Part shown: positions 9,501 through 24,500 of the stretch, one piece after another
Position numbering within the stretch: position 1 is the stretch's first letter
Layout of the letters: each line of letters begins with the position of its first letter
Assembly: GCA_018873245.2 (NCBI GenBank)
Contig: JAEMBT020000003.1
Location: 5,971,843 to 6,035,842, forward strand
From: Archegozetes longisetosus
Lineage: Eukaryota; Arthropoda; Arachnida; Sarcoptiformes; Trhypochthoniidae
Direction: 5' to 3'
Length of the DNA: 64,000 nt
Made by a program: the position numbers and the translations under genes
The notes under the pieces: model-generated
Seen by the model: only the letters and a program-made list of their open reading frames with translations
Databases searched by the model: none
What the model was told of the DNA's origin: nothing

Positions 9501-12500
9501 TTATGAAAGAGAATTAAATAGAACTGAATTATCAATATTTAGTCTCTCATGCATAGAAATGATTTGAAGAATAACCACTAAAAAGATCTGATGTTATAAA
9601 TTATTTATAGCTTGGAATATATAATTGCATAAAATGATTGCATAGTGCCTAAGCATAAATAATAAAAGTGTTTTAATCTTATTTCTTAATAATCTAGTCC
9701 TCATGTCAAGTGTTTTACATATAAAATCGAGTAATACAAGAAGTACTAGGAGTGGAAAGAATGTAAGAAATAAAAGTAACGAAAGTAATACAAGTAATAC
9801 AAGTAATACATGCAATATATGCAATACATTTATAGAATTGTTTGGAGTAAACAAATTTGTTACGCAAACGGTTGAGTCAATAAGTGAAAATAAATATGTA
9901 AATAAGTCTAATTGTTTTGAAGCTAATTATAATTCATATAATATTTATATAACAAGTGAAGTTTATCATGCAAATTGAACATTGTATTAGCGTAATTTTT
10001 GTGTAATTCAAATAATTTGTTGCGTTATCCGCACTTAACGAATCATTATCTAAAAATAATGATAATAGCTTTTAATTTTCTCCATCCAATGGTTTATTTC
10101 TCTAAATACAATGCGAGTAATGTTGAGTAGTCTAATCAGGCGCATCATTAGTATTTCTATAATTTGATCATCATATCTAGTTTTCCAGAATATATTCTTT
10201 TCCAGAATATATTCTTTTTCAGAATATATTCACATCTGCAATTCTTATCTCTCAACTACTGGTCATAAATAATAATTGTCCTCATTTTGTTTTATGTTTA
10301 CAAGACTTTTATTTTGTTGTTAACCTCAAATAAATTATTACTATTATTGAGCCCTTACCCTAAAGCATACCTCTGTGTGTACTTATATTTGATTCAATAT
10401 ATGCTTACATTATCACCCTTCTTATTTATTCAGATTTACGATATATTTGTATATCTCGTACACTAAATAATCTCAATTCTCATTGATATCAGTTTAGAAT
10501 TTTACAAAAAATATACAACTCTACAGCTTACAGAAAATATCAATTAACTCAATCTGGAAACTAGAATCACATGTTCCAAATAGAAATTCTTAAAAATAAT
10601 TAGCTTTCCTCGCTAATTTCGCAGCACTAATGTCTAAATGATTTTTTGTCTCAGTTCTTACATAATTGTCATATATAGAAGTGATTTACGCCCTTAAAGT
10701 TGCATAACATACAAATGTTAGTAAAAAAGAACTGGCACTAAATGCTGCAAAAAACAAGTCATTATTCAACATTCTTTCAGATCACTAGATCGCTATCATT
10801 GGATCAGTTGAAGCTTTTTATTTGCTGACATTAATTAGTAGATTTTCAACCGTTTAATTAGAAGATTTTCTAAATAATTTTGGTTAAATTTATTAGGCTT
10901 TTATTATCTGAACAAATCGTTATTTAGCTTTTATTTAATTTATTATTTGTAGTATTATTTTCTTTCGATAATATTAGTTTAGTTGAGCTCAATCGAAAAG
11001 TTGTAAAATAAAATACATTGCATTATGTCGTTGAAGATAAAAAATAAGGCGATCACTAGTAGCAATTTTAGAGTAATTTGAAGTGACTATACTGTGTCCA
11101 GTATAGTATAGTAGAGCATAAATGGTCAAAACATGCAATAAACTATCATTATTATTGAGTTACTTTCTATAATACTGTTGTCATATTTTTTGACAGCTAT
11201 AATGTATTACACTGTATAATGTCCTCATTCCGTGCACTTTTAGATCTCATCATCATTTGTCCAATTTCAATGGGACAACTTTTTTGACCAAATTTCAGTT
11301 CGTTCAGTCGAGAATTATTGAAATCCTAATCAAACTTTCTATTGAAACATTCAAATCAATCAGAGTATCTGCAAATTTAATGGAGTTAATAAAACAGAAG
11401 TAGGATTCAAATAACAACAATTGAAAATGATCTATTTAATTTAGGTGGTTTAGTAAACGCTGGAGGGTCTAGATTCTCTAATTCTTTGTGAGATAAATTT
11501 CAGCTATAGGAATTTAAAATTTTTTAATCATAATAAACACTATTATATGACATGTTTTAATGATAAGTTTTTGCAGCAATTATTTGTGTATACTTTATGA
11601 CAGGTTAGCAACACTATATATAGGTATGTTCTAATTTTTCGATGCATTGCATAAATTCAATACCTAATTATCAGTTATTCAATAAATGCTTGCCTTGAAC
11701 TAATTCTAACATCAACAAAAGTGCATAAATATTTACCATACTGATTACAAACTTCGAAGCGTCAATCCTGTTTGAAATACAACTCAAAATTACTCTGATA
11801 TTTCCAAAAAGTATTGCTCAGATTAAGATTTGATGAAATTTTGAATTTAAAACTTCAAAATTATATTATTATTCAAATGTGATCTTATAAGAGCTAAATA
11901 GATTTGGGAGCATTAAAACAAAGCGAAAATTTATTCGTTTACTCAATAAATTCTAAAAATATGAAAATTTTATACAGAATAAATTCATTTTTGTAGATTA
12001 AGTTGTGCATAATTTTAAAATACTCAAAACAGATACTGTTTCGTAAATGCTGTAAATGCTTCCAGCCATTCAATTGTTTATTAAGTAAATGTGCTTTCTA
12101 TCAATTTTTATTTTGGTTATAGAATGTCAAATCATAAAGTTTATTCCATTTCTAGACTCATTTTTGGAGTATTATAAACAAATTTAACCAATTTTCAGTA
12201 TTGAATTGATGAATTAGCAGGAATTGTTTCTACAAAATGTTTTGTCATTTGTTTGTAAAGAATAATTGCAGCAATACTTTAAAAATAAGGAACTTACTCA
12301 GGATGTTATAATTATCAGATAAATCATTATTGACTCTGTATTGTTTTGCAAGTTTCTTAAATGTCATGTTTTCTTCTAAATTTACGTACATTATCTGGTT
12401 TTAAAATTTAAGATGAAAATTTTGACCATAAAATAAAAGCATTAAAGCGAATCGTTTATATTTAAAGATTATGAGTTAAGCCGTACGCCGAAAAGCATAC

Positions 12501-15500
12501 TTTCTTGCATTACTTTACTGCTTTAATGTTCTAAATATCAGTTCATATTATGCTTAACTCAAGGCTTTTTTAGAATATCAAATCATTTAAGCCAGAAATA
12601 ACCTATTTTTTCTCCAAACTACTCAAATCCACTGTTTAAACCATTGAGAATTTAATTAAATTTCAGTTTTGAAGGTTTGTATGAGTTCTTTTTTTCTGAG
12701 CAGAACTGAAGATTTTGTCTTATGGGTTTCTTTTATCTTATTTTCTCTCTAAAGTATTGAGACAAATATATCACAAATCAATAGTCAGTAGAGAGATGCA
12801 CATGCTTGACATGGGTTATTATTTTCTAAATTATTCGACTCGTTTCAATAAGCCTTGAACTGAAATCTGTTAGAAATTTGAAAACTCAGTTCTATTAGCG
12901 TCGCTTTAACACAAAACTAATCTAAACATTTAGTGTCAACTTTGCATTTGATAATGTTTGCATTGAAAGAACTTAGAAAATGCATGTCATCAATTAGTTT
13001 CTAGCAATCCTCATCTGAGAGGTCAGTGAAATTGAGTTTGTTTTTCTGGCAAATGGTTCAACATCTCAATTGAATTTGCGTGTTGCTAAAAGCCTGTGTG
13101 GCTTCATTTCATTTAACTTTTGCAATGAATCAAAATTGTTCAAATATAAGTTATTAAGACTTTACTACATTACGGCTAATATTCCATCGAATAAATAAAT
13201 TACAGCACTTATATCCGTGAACTAATCCTTTCTCACAACAAAAATATTTGTAATGAATGGGTGATAAGTATTAATCTATTGCCTTATTAGTGTGCGGTGT
13301 TATGCAATCACTCGTAAACAGATTACTCATAAGCAGATATATTACTACAGTAGTCATACTGAGCAAAGATCAGATGAATTACATGATTTGTCAAGTTAAT
13401 AAAAAGCTATTATTCCATTGTTGAACCTTCTTCTAAGATGGCATCGAAGAATCTAATAATCGAACAGTTTGGAAGCAATCAGTTTAATTGAGGATTGGAG
13501 TAAAAAAGTTACGATCAAATTCAGATTCCGGCAACTTCTCCCTTTAACAATGATTTTTGCCAACTGCAAATCTAAAATCGATTGATTATTCAAGAAAGAA
13601 AAGATTACTTTTATTCCTCAGTGTCTCTTCAGTCAATATTGTCATTACTTCTTCTAATTTAAACTAAGGCTCGCTTTCTTCATGTTTCTATCTTTCGGTT
13701 CGGTTCCTAATCAATAAATAAGAATAATCTCATAAATGTTTCCTTCAAGTGCAACGTATATTCTGGAAATTTCAGAAATTTCATTCATCAAATTCAATTA
13801 TGGTTAATCTAAAAATTCTTTTCATACGTTTATTTTTTAGGGTTAGATCATTTAGATAAGAATGAAACTGTTTAAAAAATTTCAGGGATCATTCTTTTAA
13901 CCTTTAGTCGAATTTTTCACTTTTAGTTGACTTAACTTTAGATTTGATCCATTAGCACGAGTTTCAACTGAATGAAGGCATCAAATAACTAGTTTTGGCT
14001 ATTTTAGGTGAGATATGGAAAAACACATCGAATTAGTTACAACATCGATTATTTCATATAAAACAATTCGAAGAACTAACCTTTTGTAATCTGAAAATTG
14101 CTTTTAAAAAATAAAAATAAAACATTTTGCTTATACTTTTGGTTTAGCGTTGGCTTGAATAGTTGGTACGGTATGTTTGAAAATGAATTGTGGCAATGTT
14201 CGTTAACCCAATATTGCTTGAGTAAAAGAATTGCGATGCGCAAAAAACGCATAAGTGATCTTTGTTTTCAACAAATTACTTCGTTTCAATGTTATTTCTG
14301 TAGTTAAAGTATCTGTTCAGGTAGTGATGTAGCATATAAAGCTTAGATGTTATGCGGGTTAAAATAATTACCGTTAATGAGAGTGTATCTAAATGTTTAG
14401 AATTGCAAATATTTTCATTGAAAAGACTATTCCCTGAATATGTAACAATTGTATTTTGTTGTATAAGTAAAAATTACTATATGTTATCCCATAATAGGTT
14501 TTTGTACACAATGTTATGCTATGTTTTATGCACACAATACTAGCTGTGATATGAAGTAATTCTTTATTCATATTGTTTTGTATAGAAAACTAGAAATGCA
14601 ATACCTATCATACAACAGCATTAAATGCATTAACACTATGTCAATTAGTTATATTCCGCATTCAAGAATCTACATAACATTACAATCATACGCTCTCGCA
14701 TATCTATGAATGTAACCTTTTTCGCATTGCGAACAATCATTTGGAAGCATTTTGTGCTTCGATTCTTTAAAGTCTATTTTGCTCAAAACTCAGATAAATA
14801 ATGAATAGCATTGGATAACATGAACAGCTTTAATATTGAAATCCAGTGGGATGTGTGCATCAGGCACTGTATTATTCAGATTACGTTATTGTGATTCAAA
14901 AGTAGATCTCTAGGAAAATATATAAATCTAACTTATATATAGATGTAACGCAAGCACATCACAGGTTCTGGTTTTTTTCTCCGCTTCCAAGACAGTTATG
15001 CATCGTTCAAGTGCTTAGTTCACTCATTCAGAATTCAATATGAATTGTTCCTGAATTGTTGGTTTTTGTTGAAAAGTTTAAACAAATTCAAACCGTCTTC
15101 CTTCTCTGTTTCTTTTTTGTTTGCATATTTTATTATGACATGAAGTCATGTCACTTTTAGTTCGTCAGCCCCTCTTCACCCCTGCGTCCCCTCTTCAGTC
15201 CTCCTCAGCCATCTTCCGCTATCTCGAGCCAATAAATGACTCTTTTTATTCATTTCTCATGCAAGTGTGTGGCACTTATTATGTTTCTGTGATGATCAAG
15301 AACTTTACAAGAAATGGTTAATTGGTTGCTAGTGATGGTGGCATTAGGAGAGAATAGATTAGAGTTAAGATATACTTGTTTTATGCAGTTGTGTAGTGCG
15401 TGACATACTCTTCTTAAACTTGAAAAACGATTTTCGCAAAATGTCGTCGGGCACGCACTGCACTCTTTGTTATGATATACTCTGAAAATCGAAGTGGTGG

Positions 15501-18500
15501 AACTGGTCTGGAAAAAGAAACTCGTATTTTTGCTATTCTCAGTTAGCGTAGTGAACAGTGCCGTTTTGAGAGCTACTGAGCATGAAGTGAAGTAGAGAAC
15601 TGTAAACAGCAGTGCATGCGATTTACTGCAATAGAAAATATAAAATATAGCATATAGATGATGGTGAAACGCCAAAAAGTACTCTTCACTGTAGTTCCGC
15701 CCGTTCAATGTTCTTCAGATAGCGCCAAATAATAGGCGGCTATTTTACTGATATTATAAATAAATATATACGCCTTGTCTATGGTTTCAATATAAGTCTT
15801 AGGCTTCGATACACGTGACATGAAAATACTTTTTTAAACATAAATTCTGATTATGAATTAAGCTTTGATAATAAGTTTCTCAAAGTATTGTTCGCTTTAC
15901 TATTATGGAAACTTAAATTCTCAGAGTATATAACATGACAAAAAATATCAGCGATCATACATGTCATTCTATTATTAAACTGATTGTTATTCTTATGATA
16001 GGTTATTTCAGTGTATTCTTGACTGGTTTGATATATGCAACAATTTTATCGATTTATAATCGAAGCACTTTAACGTTTTATGAGGATATGTCTTGCATGG
16101 AAAAAGTACGATAAGCACTGAAAGTAACTATTCTATACTCTACTGTTTATACCATAGTACCACATATTCCAAATAAAAATCTACCATAAGAGCAGCCTAT
16201 TCTATATGCCGATAGACCAATACTAGCATAAAGTTAAACCATATCCTATGCCAGAGTCATGTACGAAGCATTGCAATATTGTTAGTCAGTATTTCTTATA
16301 CATATGATCACACAAGTAATTCAGTACACATTTTGGCCCTTGTGGTTTATGGCTCAGCCCAACACACACTAATATAGGAAAAGTAATAGAAAGCGTATGT
16401 AATCCAATTATAAGTTATAGGGATATAACACAAGAGATGCAGCCCTTTGGCGCGCTCACAACACTTATACAAAGAAGTCAGAAGCTTCAAGTTTACATCC
16501 ATGGTTGCACATACGCTCATTCCTCTGCCACTACATCACGTTTTTTCTCATTCCAATTTTAAGACACTTCACTAATGCGATGCTACTTATTCTCACGATA
16601 GTGACTTAGAAAGCCCCGAATGTTCTTCTAATACAGATGCTTTGCCATCAACTTCTAAAAACTTAAGCTTATAAACTAGAGAGCATTCCATCGTATATGA
16701 TATTGACCAAGAGATTGAAAGCCAATGTTTGCACCCTTCTCGAGTGTAAACATAACTTACAGAAGACACTGAATCTGAAAGATGCAGCACGTATTCAGTA
16801 CTTCTATGACCTGGTAATACCTACAGGTGGATCAATGTAACTCATCGATCGATCATAAAACCTATTTTAAAACTGTATCAAATGCATACTGTCGTCAAAC
16901 ACCTCTATTGGAACAGTCTCAATAGTGGAACTGTTCTCTGGATCATTAAAGTTAAAGCTTAAACACGATTTTCAAACTTGGAAAACTCCTACTTTCAGAT
17001 AATTGGTTTTGGTTAGTAACTGGTTCTGCTACTGATTCTGGTTCTACTGCTGATTGTGATGAAGCTACTGATTCTGATTTAGCTACTGGTTCTGCTGTGG
17101 TGAAAACAGTATTGAACAGAGAAATAAGCAGTTGTTGAAGTTTTTGTTAGATATAAGCAGTTTATGGAATTGGCGGGCATAACAAATATACAAAATCAAC
17201 ATTTATGGATAAATTCCTTGGATTGTAAGTTAATCATCGAGTCCAATGGTTAGAACCATGTATTGGGCTTGATGACTAGCTTTCACTCCATGGAATAAGC
17301 TCATCGGTTAATTTATCGCATCAACTTGAATGGTAGAAGGATGTGAATTGTGCATATAGATATAAATCGACTTTCAGCCTAGAAGTTAGCTGGCAATATG
17401 TGCGCAATACTCTTGGTCGTAAAGCAGAAGCCAAGAAATTAGCACAACAAATAAATTCTCTACCCAGAATAGCTTTTTCTTGCAATACTTGCCAGCGCTA
17501 ATGCGCTCAACCTTTCCAACCAACACTACATCCTAGTTCGACCAACACCTCCCATTTAATCACACCTTACTCCTAGATTTTATCAATTTATTCCAACTTT
17601 TTTATCAATTTATTCTAACTTTTTTCATATCAGATTCTTATTCAATACTCGTTATTAAATAAAATCATGAATACATCAAATTTATTAAAATGTAAAACAC
17701 GAAGCAATGCGTTTCATAAGGCTAACTTATTCTCCACTGTAACTCAAATAACTTAATTTTCAGGATCTAATTTCAAATTGTTTTATTTTATGCTATTTTT
17801 AATTTATTAGAAAATTGAAAATAAGTGCTACGAAAGATTATATTATTGTTCTGAATTTGATAACAAATGAGCACATATTCTAACATTTGTGAATCTCTGG
17901 CAGATACAGCAAGTATTGCATGTTTCACAGTAATCTCGATCAACCTTATAATTATAATTATTTTTTGTATTTAATGTTATTTTTGCATAATATTTCTTCC
18001 AATCAATTGTTTATAGTCACACAAATATTTTGGTCCTCAAGTTATCCATGAAATAGGTCTATAAAACTTGTTTACCTCAAATAGAAGATAATGAACTCAA
18101 AATGAAAATTACTTATGAAATCGAAAGTCAATTAATTTTGTTTTTTCATTAGAAGGAATACTCTGTATATTTTCTTAGACTCCTATCGTAATTACGTATT
18201 GTTATTACGATAACTTGTTCCAGTATTTTGTATGATTTCTGTTTTCACTTAGCGCTGCAGTGTGTAACCCATTATTGATTGTGACTTTAAACCACATTTT
18301 TATCACAATTTGTTCAACTTTTGGATTACATCCTAGCATTCATCGCAATTCTTTAGAATGAAAAATCAATCAAATGTTTCAATGCATAAACGAACCAATT
18401 GGAAATTGTTTCTTTATTCGAGTTTCAAATTATTAACGAAATAACATCTAGCTACATTTTCACCACAAAAACCAGTTTTAACTGCTCTTTTCGATCATAA

Positions 18501-21500
18501 TTTACGCAAAGTATTATTGTGCCCTAATTTGTTTTAAAAATACATACATCTTAATAATAACGCAGTTGCTAATCAACATCTCTATGAGTTGCAAGGTTTC
18601 AAATAATTTCTCTATTATCACTTTCTAAATGAAAAATAATTAATGCCTACGTTTATTTGGTTTTTGTTTGAAAACAAATATCATCGATTGGTAGGAATAA
18701 TTTTGATGTCGTTATTTTGGTAAAAGAGATATTTGTGTCTAAGGTAATGGCTGAGTTTGTGAAATATTGAGAGCTTATTTGTTCTAAAATAGAGTATATT
18801 TGGCTTACTGTTTGACTGAAGGCTATTGTGATGCATAAATAGCTGAAAAGCTATCGCATGTCATATTAGCTTTTGATAAGTTTTTCTTCCGAATAATGCT
18901 TCTGCTTAGCTGTTTCGTACCGAGCTCCTAAACTTTCATAATTTTGGTCCAACTCGTGTCACACAATCAGAATCTGTGAATTGCGTTACAAATCGTATCC
19001 CTAACAGAATGAATGTTTGCCTTAACCTCATATCAATCAATTTTTATGGCATTTGTTGGGTAAAGTGTTTGATCGGATTTCATTAGACCGAAAAGTTATT
19101 ACTTTGGGCATATCATAGTTGCTTCAGCTGTTGTAGGATTAACTGAAATGTTTGAAAACCTATGTTATTTTACCTCAAAAATTGATAAATAAATCTCTTT
19201 AGGAGTCTTTGTCGCGAACAGTTTGATAAATACAGTCCATCAGTTGAGTAACTGATGCGCTTATAATCAAATGTTTCAAACTTAACTCTTAAACTTTGCA
19301 TTTCTCTTGTTTTTTATCTAAATTAGTTGAAAGTTTCAATTAAATTTTGATAAAATAGAGCAAAACCTTTCGCATTTGATGTGAATCTGCTTTACTTTTG
19401 TCTGTACTTAAACATCCTCAAGGGTGACAAGTTTTCAATTAAAATTCTAGTTCTTATCATAGGGCAACCTTCCAGGCAAACTAATTGATATACATGTATC
19501 TTTCAAACAGTTAATTAACTCAGCTCGAACTCATATCAGATTCTGCTGAAACTAAACAAATTGGAAATCAGCTTGATAAAGATGTTATTTTTGCAATACT
19601 AAAATCAATGTTGTGAGCAATTTTCAGAAAATTTCAAGTCTAAACCTTAATTAGTAATAGTAAATAATGTAAACTGAAATATGTTTGTCTAGTTCATACG
19701 CCTTCACTCATGTTGTGGTCACGTAAGAAATGATAGTTTATTAAGGTGTTGGTCAATGGAAAGTATTATAGGCTTGTGTTGTCCGAAGTTTGTGTCACAA
19801 CCACATGAGTCAGGAGCCAATTATGAGGGAAGCAAAAGATTGTTGAAAAGTCAGTTCGAAAGTTGGCGAAACTTGTAAAAGTTGTGATAGGCTTGAAATG
19901 CGAGCTCGCATTTAATAGAGTAGATAAGCTCTAACTTTATTTTTCAACTTTTTAACGAATAGCCGGATTATAATAACAACTTTGAATCTGATTTTTTAAA
20001 AAGGTTTTCGGAAGTAATACTCCTATTAAACATAGAGTATTATATCAAGAGATTTCAATTGACTGGTCTATTAATTAAAGTTCAGGCTTGAAGTGATAAA
20101 TGAAGAATAATTGCAGTGAAACTAATTAAAATTGAGAAAGCTTATTCGAGAAAAATTCAAAATGTTAAACCCATAAATATCCTTAGAGTTGACTATTCAT
20201 CTAAAATATGACAATATAGGAAAATATTAATAAAATAAATTTCATTTGATCGTGTGATAGATTCATAGATTGAAGCATTTTTTATTTCAACTCAACCTTA
20301 TTTCAAGCAAGTCTAACATTGGAATGGTTGCCATGACAGAGAATCCGTCATTGTTGGGCTCATTAGTGCAAGAATCGTGCTGCTGCTCGAGACCAAATCA
20401 AAATTGGCTTATATGCCATCACATTGGCTCTACTGTACTTACAGTACATGCCATACTAGTTGTTGTCTAGTCTTTATGGGACATTTATGGCACTTATTGC
20501 AATCAAACTATAATGTGTACATTCATAACTAGAATACACTGTATAAATAGCTTCAAAAATACGACAAAGCACTTCTTTTTTCTCTCATGGTATCATCATA
20601 TCTGCATTGTATGCATGAAAAGTACATTTTATGGCGCACGACACCAATGTTTGAATGCTATGCCTCACAGGTAAAAGTCATTCAGTTGCCTATTCAGTAT
20701 GGCATTCGTTAATGTCAATTAGGAAAATATGCTAATTTGCGCGAGAATTGTTTTCTTCAGATCGTATATCTCATACTAATTTTTGTGGTGGGTCTAAAAG
20801 CCAACTAATATATAGGAAAATGTAGCCACAAAATTTTATTAAATTTGCGCATTTCAATGGATTAAACATGAAACGCAAGGCATAAACCGACAGCTATATA
20901 ACTATATAACACCAATTCGATCCTTCTATAGTAGACCTTATTATATGCATTTTAAATAATTCTTTGCTAATAGCCAGAGAAACAGAAATCGTATTAACTC
21001 ATTAGGTATGACAAGAGTAATAGGAAAAGACATGTTAAGGTTGATTGATCCATTCATATATTAATAGATTGATGAATTATAGTTGTACATAATTGTTTAG
21101 TAGTGTTATACGAAACGAAGTGGATGGTATCTGTAAAATGATAATATGATTGTAGATATTTTTGTCCGTTGTTTACTTATCTCATGGGAAATCAAGATAT
21201 AGCTTTCGTTTGCTGTTGCTGTATCTTTTTTATTCTAAGGCCAACAAGTTAGTCAACTTAGCCCATTCATTCAGCCTTTATAAGGCTTTTATCCCATCAA
21301 AATCAAAGAATACTTTACAATATCGTACAATAGACAACTAAAGCATAAAAGTTAAATATTAATATTTTACAAGAAAGAAAACCACATGTTTTAGTTAGAG
21401 AACCCCAAATAGACTTAATTCGGAACTACCATTAGAACAAAGTTGAAAAGGAATGGAATAAAAGAGAAATGTGCACCAATGCAATACCATAGAAGGCCAT

Positions 21501-24500
21501 TATCAGTGAGACAACATAGTAAGAAACTTTAATAGTTAGCTTATGTCCACGTTTCGTCTATTTAACTCTAATCATATGATGCATGAAAAACAACATCACT
21601 AATACTATACACTATCCCATTAAACCAAACTTAGACTAAATCCGGAATCGAGGCCTTCGATTCTGATAACTAGTTATCTTAACAAACAGATATATTCTGA
21701 TAACTGGGTACTAAGTTTTTATACTTTAAGGGATTAGTTTAGTTAATATTTCCATATTTTATGAAAATATTTATTGAAATGAATCTATTTTAACTTATAC
21801 TAAGATTGCATCCTTTAAATGCTTGCAAACACACAATTATCTGAAGTATGTGTTCAGATGATAACTTGATAAGAAAATAATTGTGACCACATTCTGGGTG
21901 AGATGGTTGAGGGATAGGTTTATATTGTATTACTACTAAACCGTAGTCTGTATCGATTTGTTTTTGGCTCATTTTCTTATTGATATCTGTTGTATTGCTC
22001 TCAAGTCTTATTAAGCAAATAGCACTGAAATAAAAACTGACAACTTTTGCTCTCTTATCATTAGATAAAGCTTACATCATTGCTCACTTGAATACCTTAT
22101 TTTACTACTTTATTCCACTTGATTGAAAACTTAAGAAAACTCACACAAAAATAGTTTACAGAATGCATTCACTTAATCGCAAGTTTAAACCAAATGAGGA
22201 TTTAGAAGAAGTCATGTGATAGAGAAGATTATTTAGTGTAGGACGAAAAAATTTAAAGATTCAGGATCACAAATACAAAAAGGATTGATCACCAATTTCA
22301 ATCATTGAATGAGTGTTTAAGATTTATGGCTATATTGTGTATGCATCACATAAAGGGTTCATCAAAATAATGCTTCTCTCAAATGACAAGACATAAAACT
22401 AATATTTTTATCTACTCTTTCTGTCTATTACTCTTTCTTATTCATTACTTTGATTGTACAGATTCTAAGGATCCAGTCACAATCTAAACAGAATATATCC
22501 AGTCACAATCTCAACAGAATACGTACATTTGATGCATTTTTCTTGTAGAACATAACTTTGTAAAAATTGACACTCATAAACTTAATAATCGTTGACAGCA
22601 ACCAAAAATCATTTCTAGTCATACGATCTTGCCATCAGATCATAATATAGCAGATATGAACCAACTTACAGAATATTGAATTTAGCAATCAAATCAAATA
22701 ATAAATTAAATTTAGCAGAAAATTCATGTGTGTCATAGCCAGGTTGGCATAGCAATGACCTTTTAGTTTGTTGCCTAAGCGGACTATTAAGCTTTCAAGT
22801 GTAAGCATTCTCTTCTTCAGCTCAAATGCGTTTACATTAAACTTATAAAGACTTTATATAATATAATGCTATATTTGGGTTCAAATATATCTTTGAATAG
22901 ATGTAAAATCGAAGAGGGAGTCACGAACTTATTTGTTTGCAATAGAGAACTCAGCATTTCTAAGGTTCAAGTATGACTGCTATGAGAAAATTGATTTCTG
23001 TTTTATATTGTTCCCCAAGTCAGCACTTTTCCTCTTGCCATTCTTACACTAAAACCAATCTTTTATTTTATGTCTTAAGATAATAGAAGCTATTCTTCTC
23101 TTCAATCGCTTTTTATTTTGATAAATTCAGTTAATTTAGCCCAAAATCTGAATAGAATGACCAGAGAATTTGAAACTTGAATAAAACCTATCCCATCCCT
23201 AAAAGTTTAATAATTGAGTCTTTTCCTTGTCTTGTAAGAAAACAACAAGACACTGGGCTAGAATCTACTGAGTTATCTTGCTGTTAGAGTTGATCGAAAA
23301 ATAGTTTTCATGACTTGCATAAGTAGATCCTTGGAAAGACTTATTTAGAGTGAGAAATAAGCTGAAACCCGCCAGCAGAGGATCGAAAATCCTGATATAA
23401 AATGATTAACGAAAGCTTACGGCTAAGTATAATGCGATGTCGAATAGAAAATACTCTTCTTATAAATTCAATGATAGAATTATCATCCATTGGGCGCCTC
23501 AAAATAATGCAATAATGCAAATGGATCCGAGATATTCCTCTTCAAGAATTCATAAGACATGTTCGATTGAAATGAAATTTACCAAAGTCTTTCATATATT
23601 GTCCAAAAACCAATGAAAACAAGATGTCATTTCGATTCATTCGTAAATCTAAACTGTTTTTCATGAAAATCCTCCCAATATTTTATGGAATACTGCATCT
23701 CATAATTGAAACGTCACTTATGTCTAAGACTTTTTATTTATACCTTGTATTTATGTATTTGCATTGAATTTAAGATTTCAAACAATGTATTGATATCAAA
23801 TCTGTCTCCTTTTCCATGACCTTTCATAAGAAGTCTTTTCAGACAAGTCTAAACGCAGTTTGATTAATAATGTCCAGAAGTAGGCATTCGAAAATGTTTT
23901 CAAGATATATTTTTGCCCACGCTCTTCAGTATAGCACAATGTTCATATCTTCTTTTCAAATCAAACATTTAATCAAAATCACCGAAATTGATCAAGTTTC
24001 TAAAATCAATTCACGTATTGAATATTTATTGAAACTAGACTTTTGAAAAATTTACTCAAAGCAAACGCGTATCTAATTTCTACCGTATGGATCTTATACA
24101 ACAAACTGAAGTGTAAGATCTCTGAATTCAAGTACTTATCTAGTTTAAATCATAGTTCTAGGTATGAAACTTGACTGCAGTATTTTGTCGTAGCTTTCAT
24201 TTGTGAAGCTTTAATTTCCATGAATAATATACCTAATTTTGACGGTTCCGTTTAGTTCAGCAACAAATCGTTTAATCAACATTTTTCACTGATTTATGAC
24301 AACGATTTATGAAACTGTTAAAACCATATTCTAATATTAATCTGATCACTTCACATTAATTATCAAGTTAAGTTGATTAAGTTTGTTCCAGTCCAATTTA
24401 ACATAGTTCAATAGGATAGGTGAGATTAGGCTACCTGAGATTAGGCTACCTAAGATTGCAAGATTAAGTGAGTTTAGGTTTAATTACAAAGGACTAGAAC

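Larger units (their letters stand above)
6548..15128. other. GABBR2 intron 1, first part
   Basis: AT-rich intron sequence with no recognisable gene. It contains two 9-bp minisatellites (7330-7446 and 9730-9828) and a triplicated 17-bp unit (10181-10231). Open frames here (for example 14098-14307 plus) resemble nothing I know, and several are created by the minisatellites. Confidence 0.55.
15709..24421. other. GABBR2 intron 1, second part
   Basis: No gene recognised. It contains a low-complexity block (17019-17098), a 22-bp duplication (17578-17622) and a 26-bp duplication (22471-22522). Short open frames (for example 16593-16790 minus and 20270-20470 plus) have no recognisable similarity. 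Confidence 0.55.

Noticed and set aside
21665..21678. Palindrome GATAACTAGTTATC
   Set aside because: Fourteen-base AT-rich palindromes are expected by chance in 64 kb of this composition.
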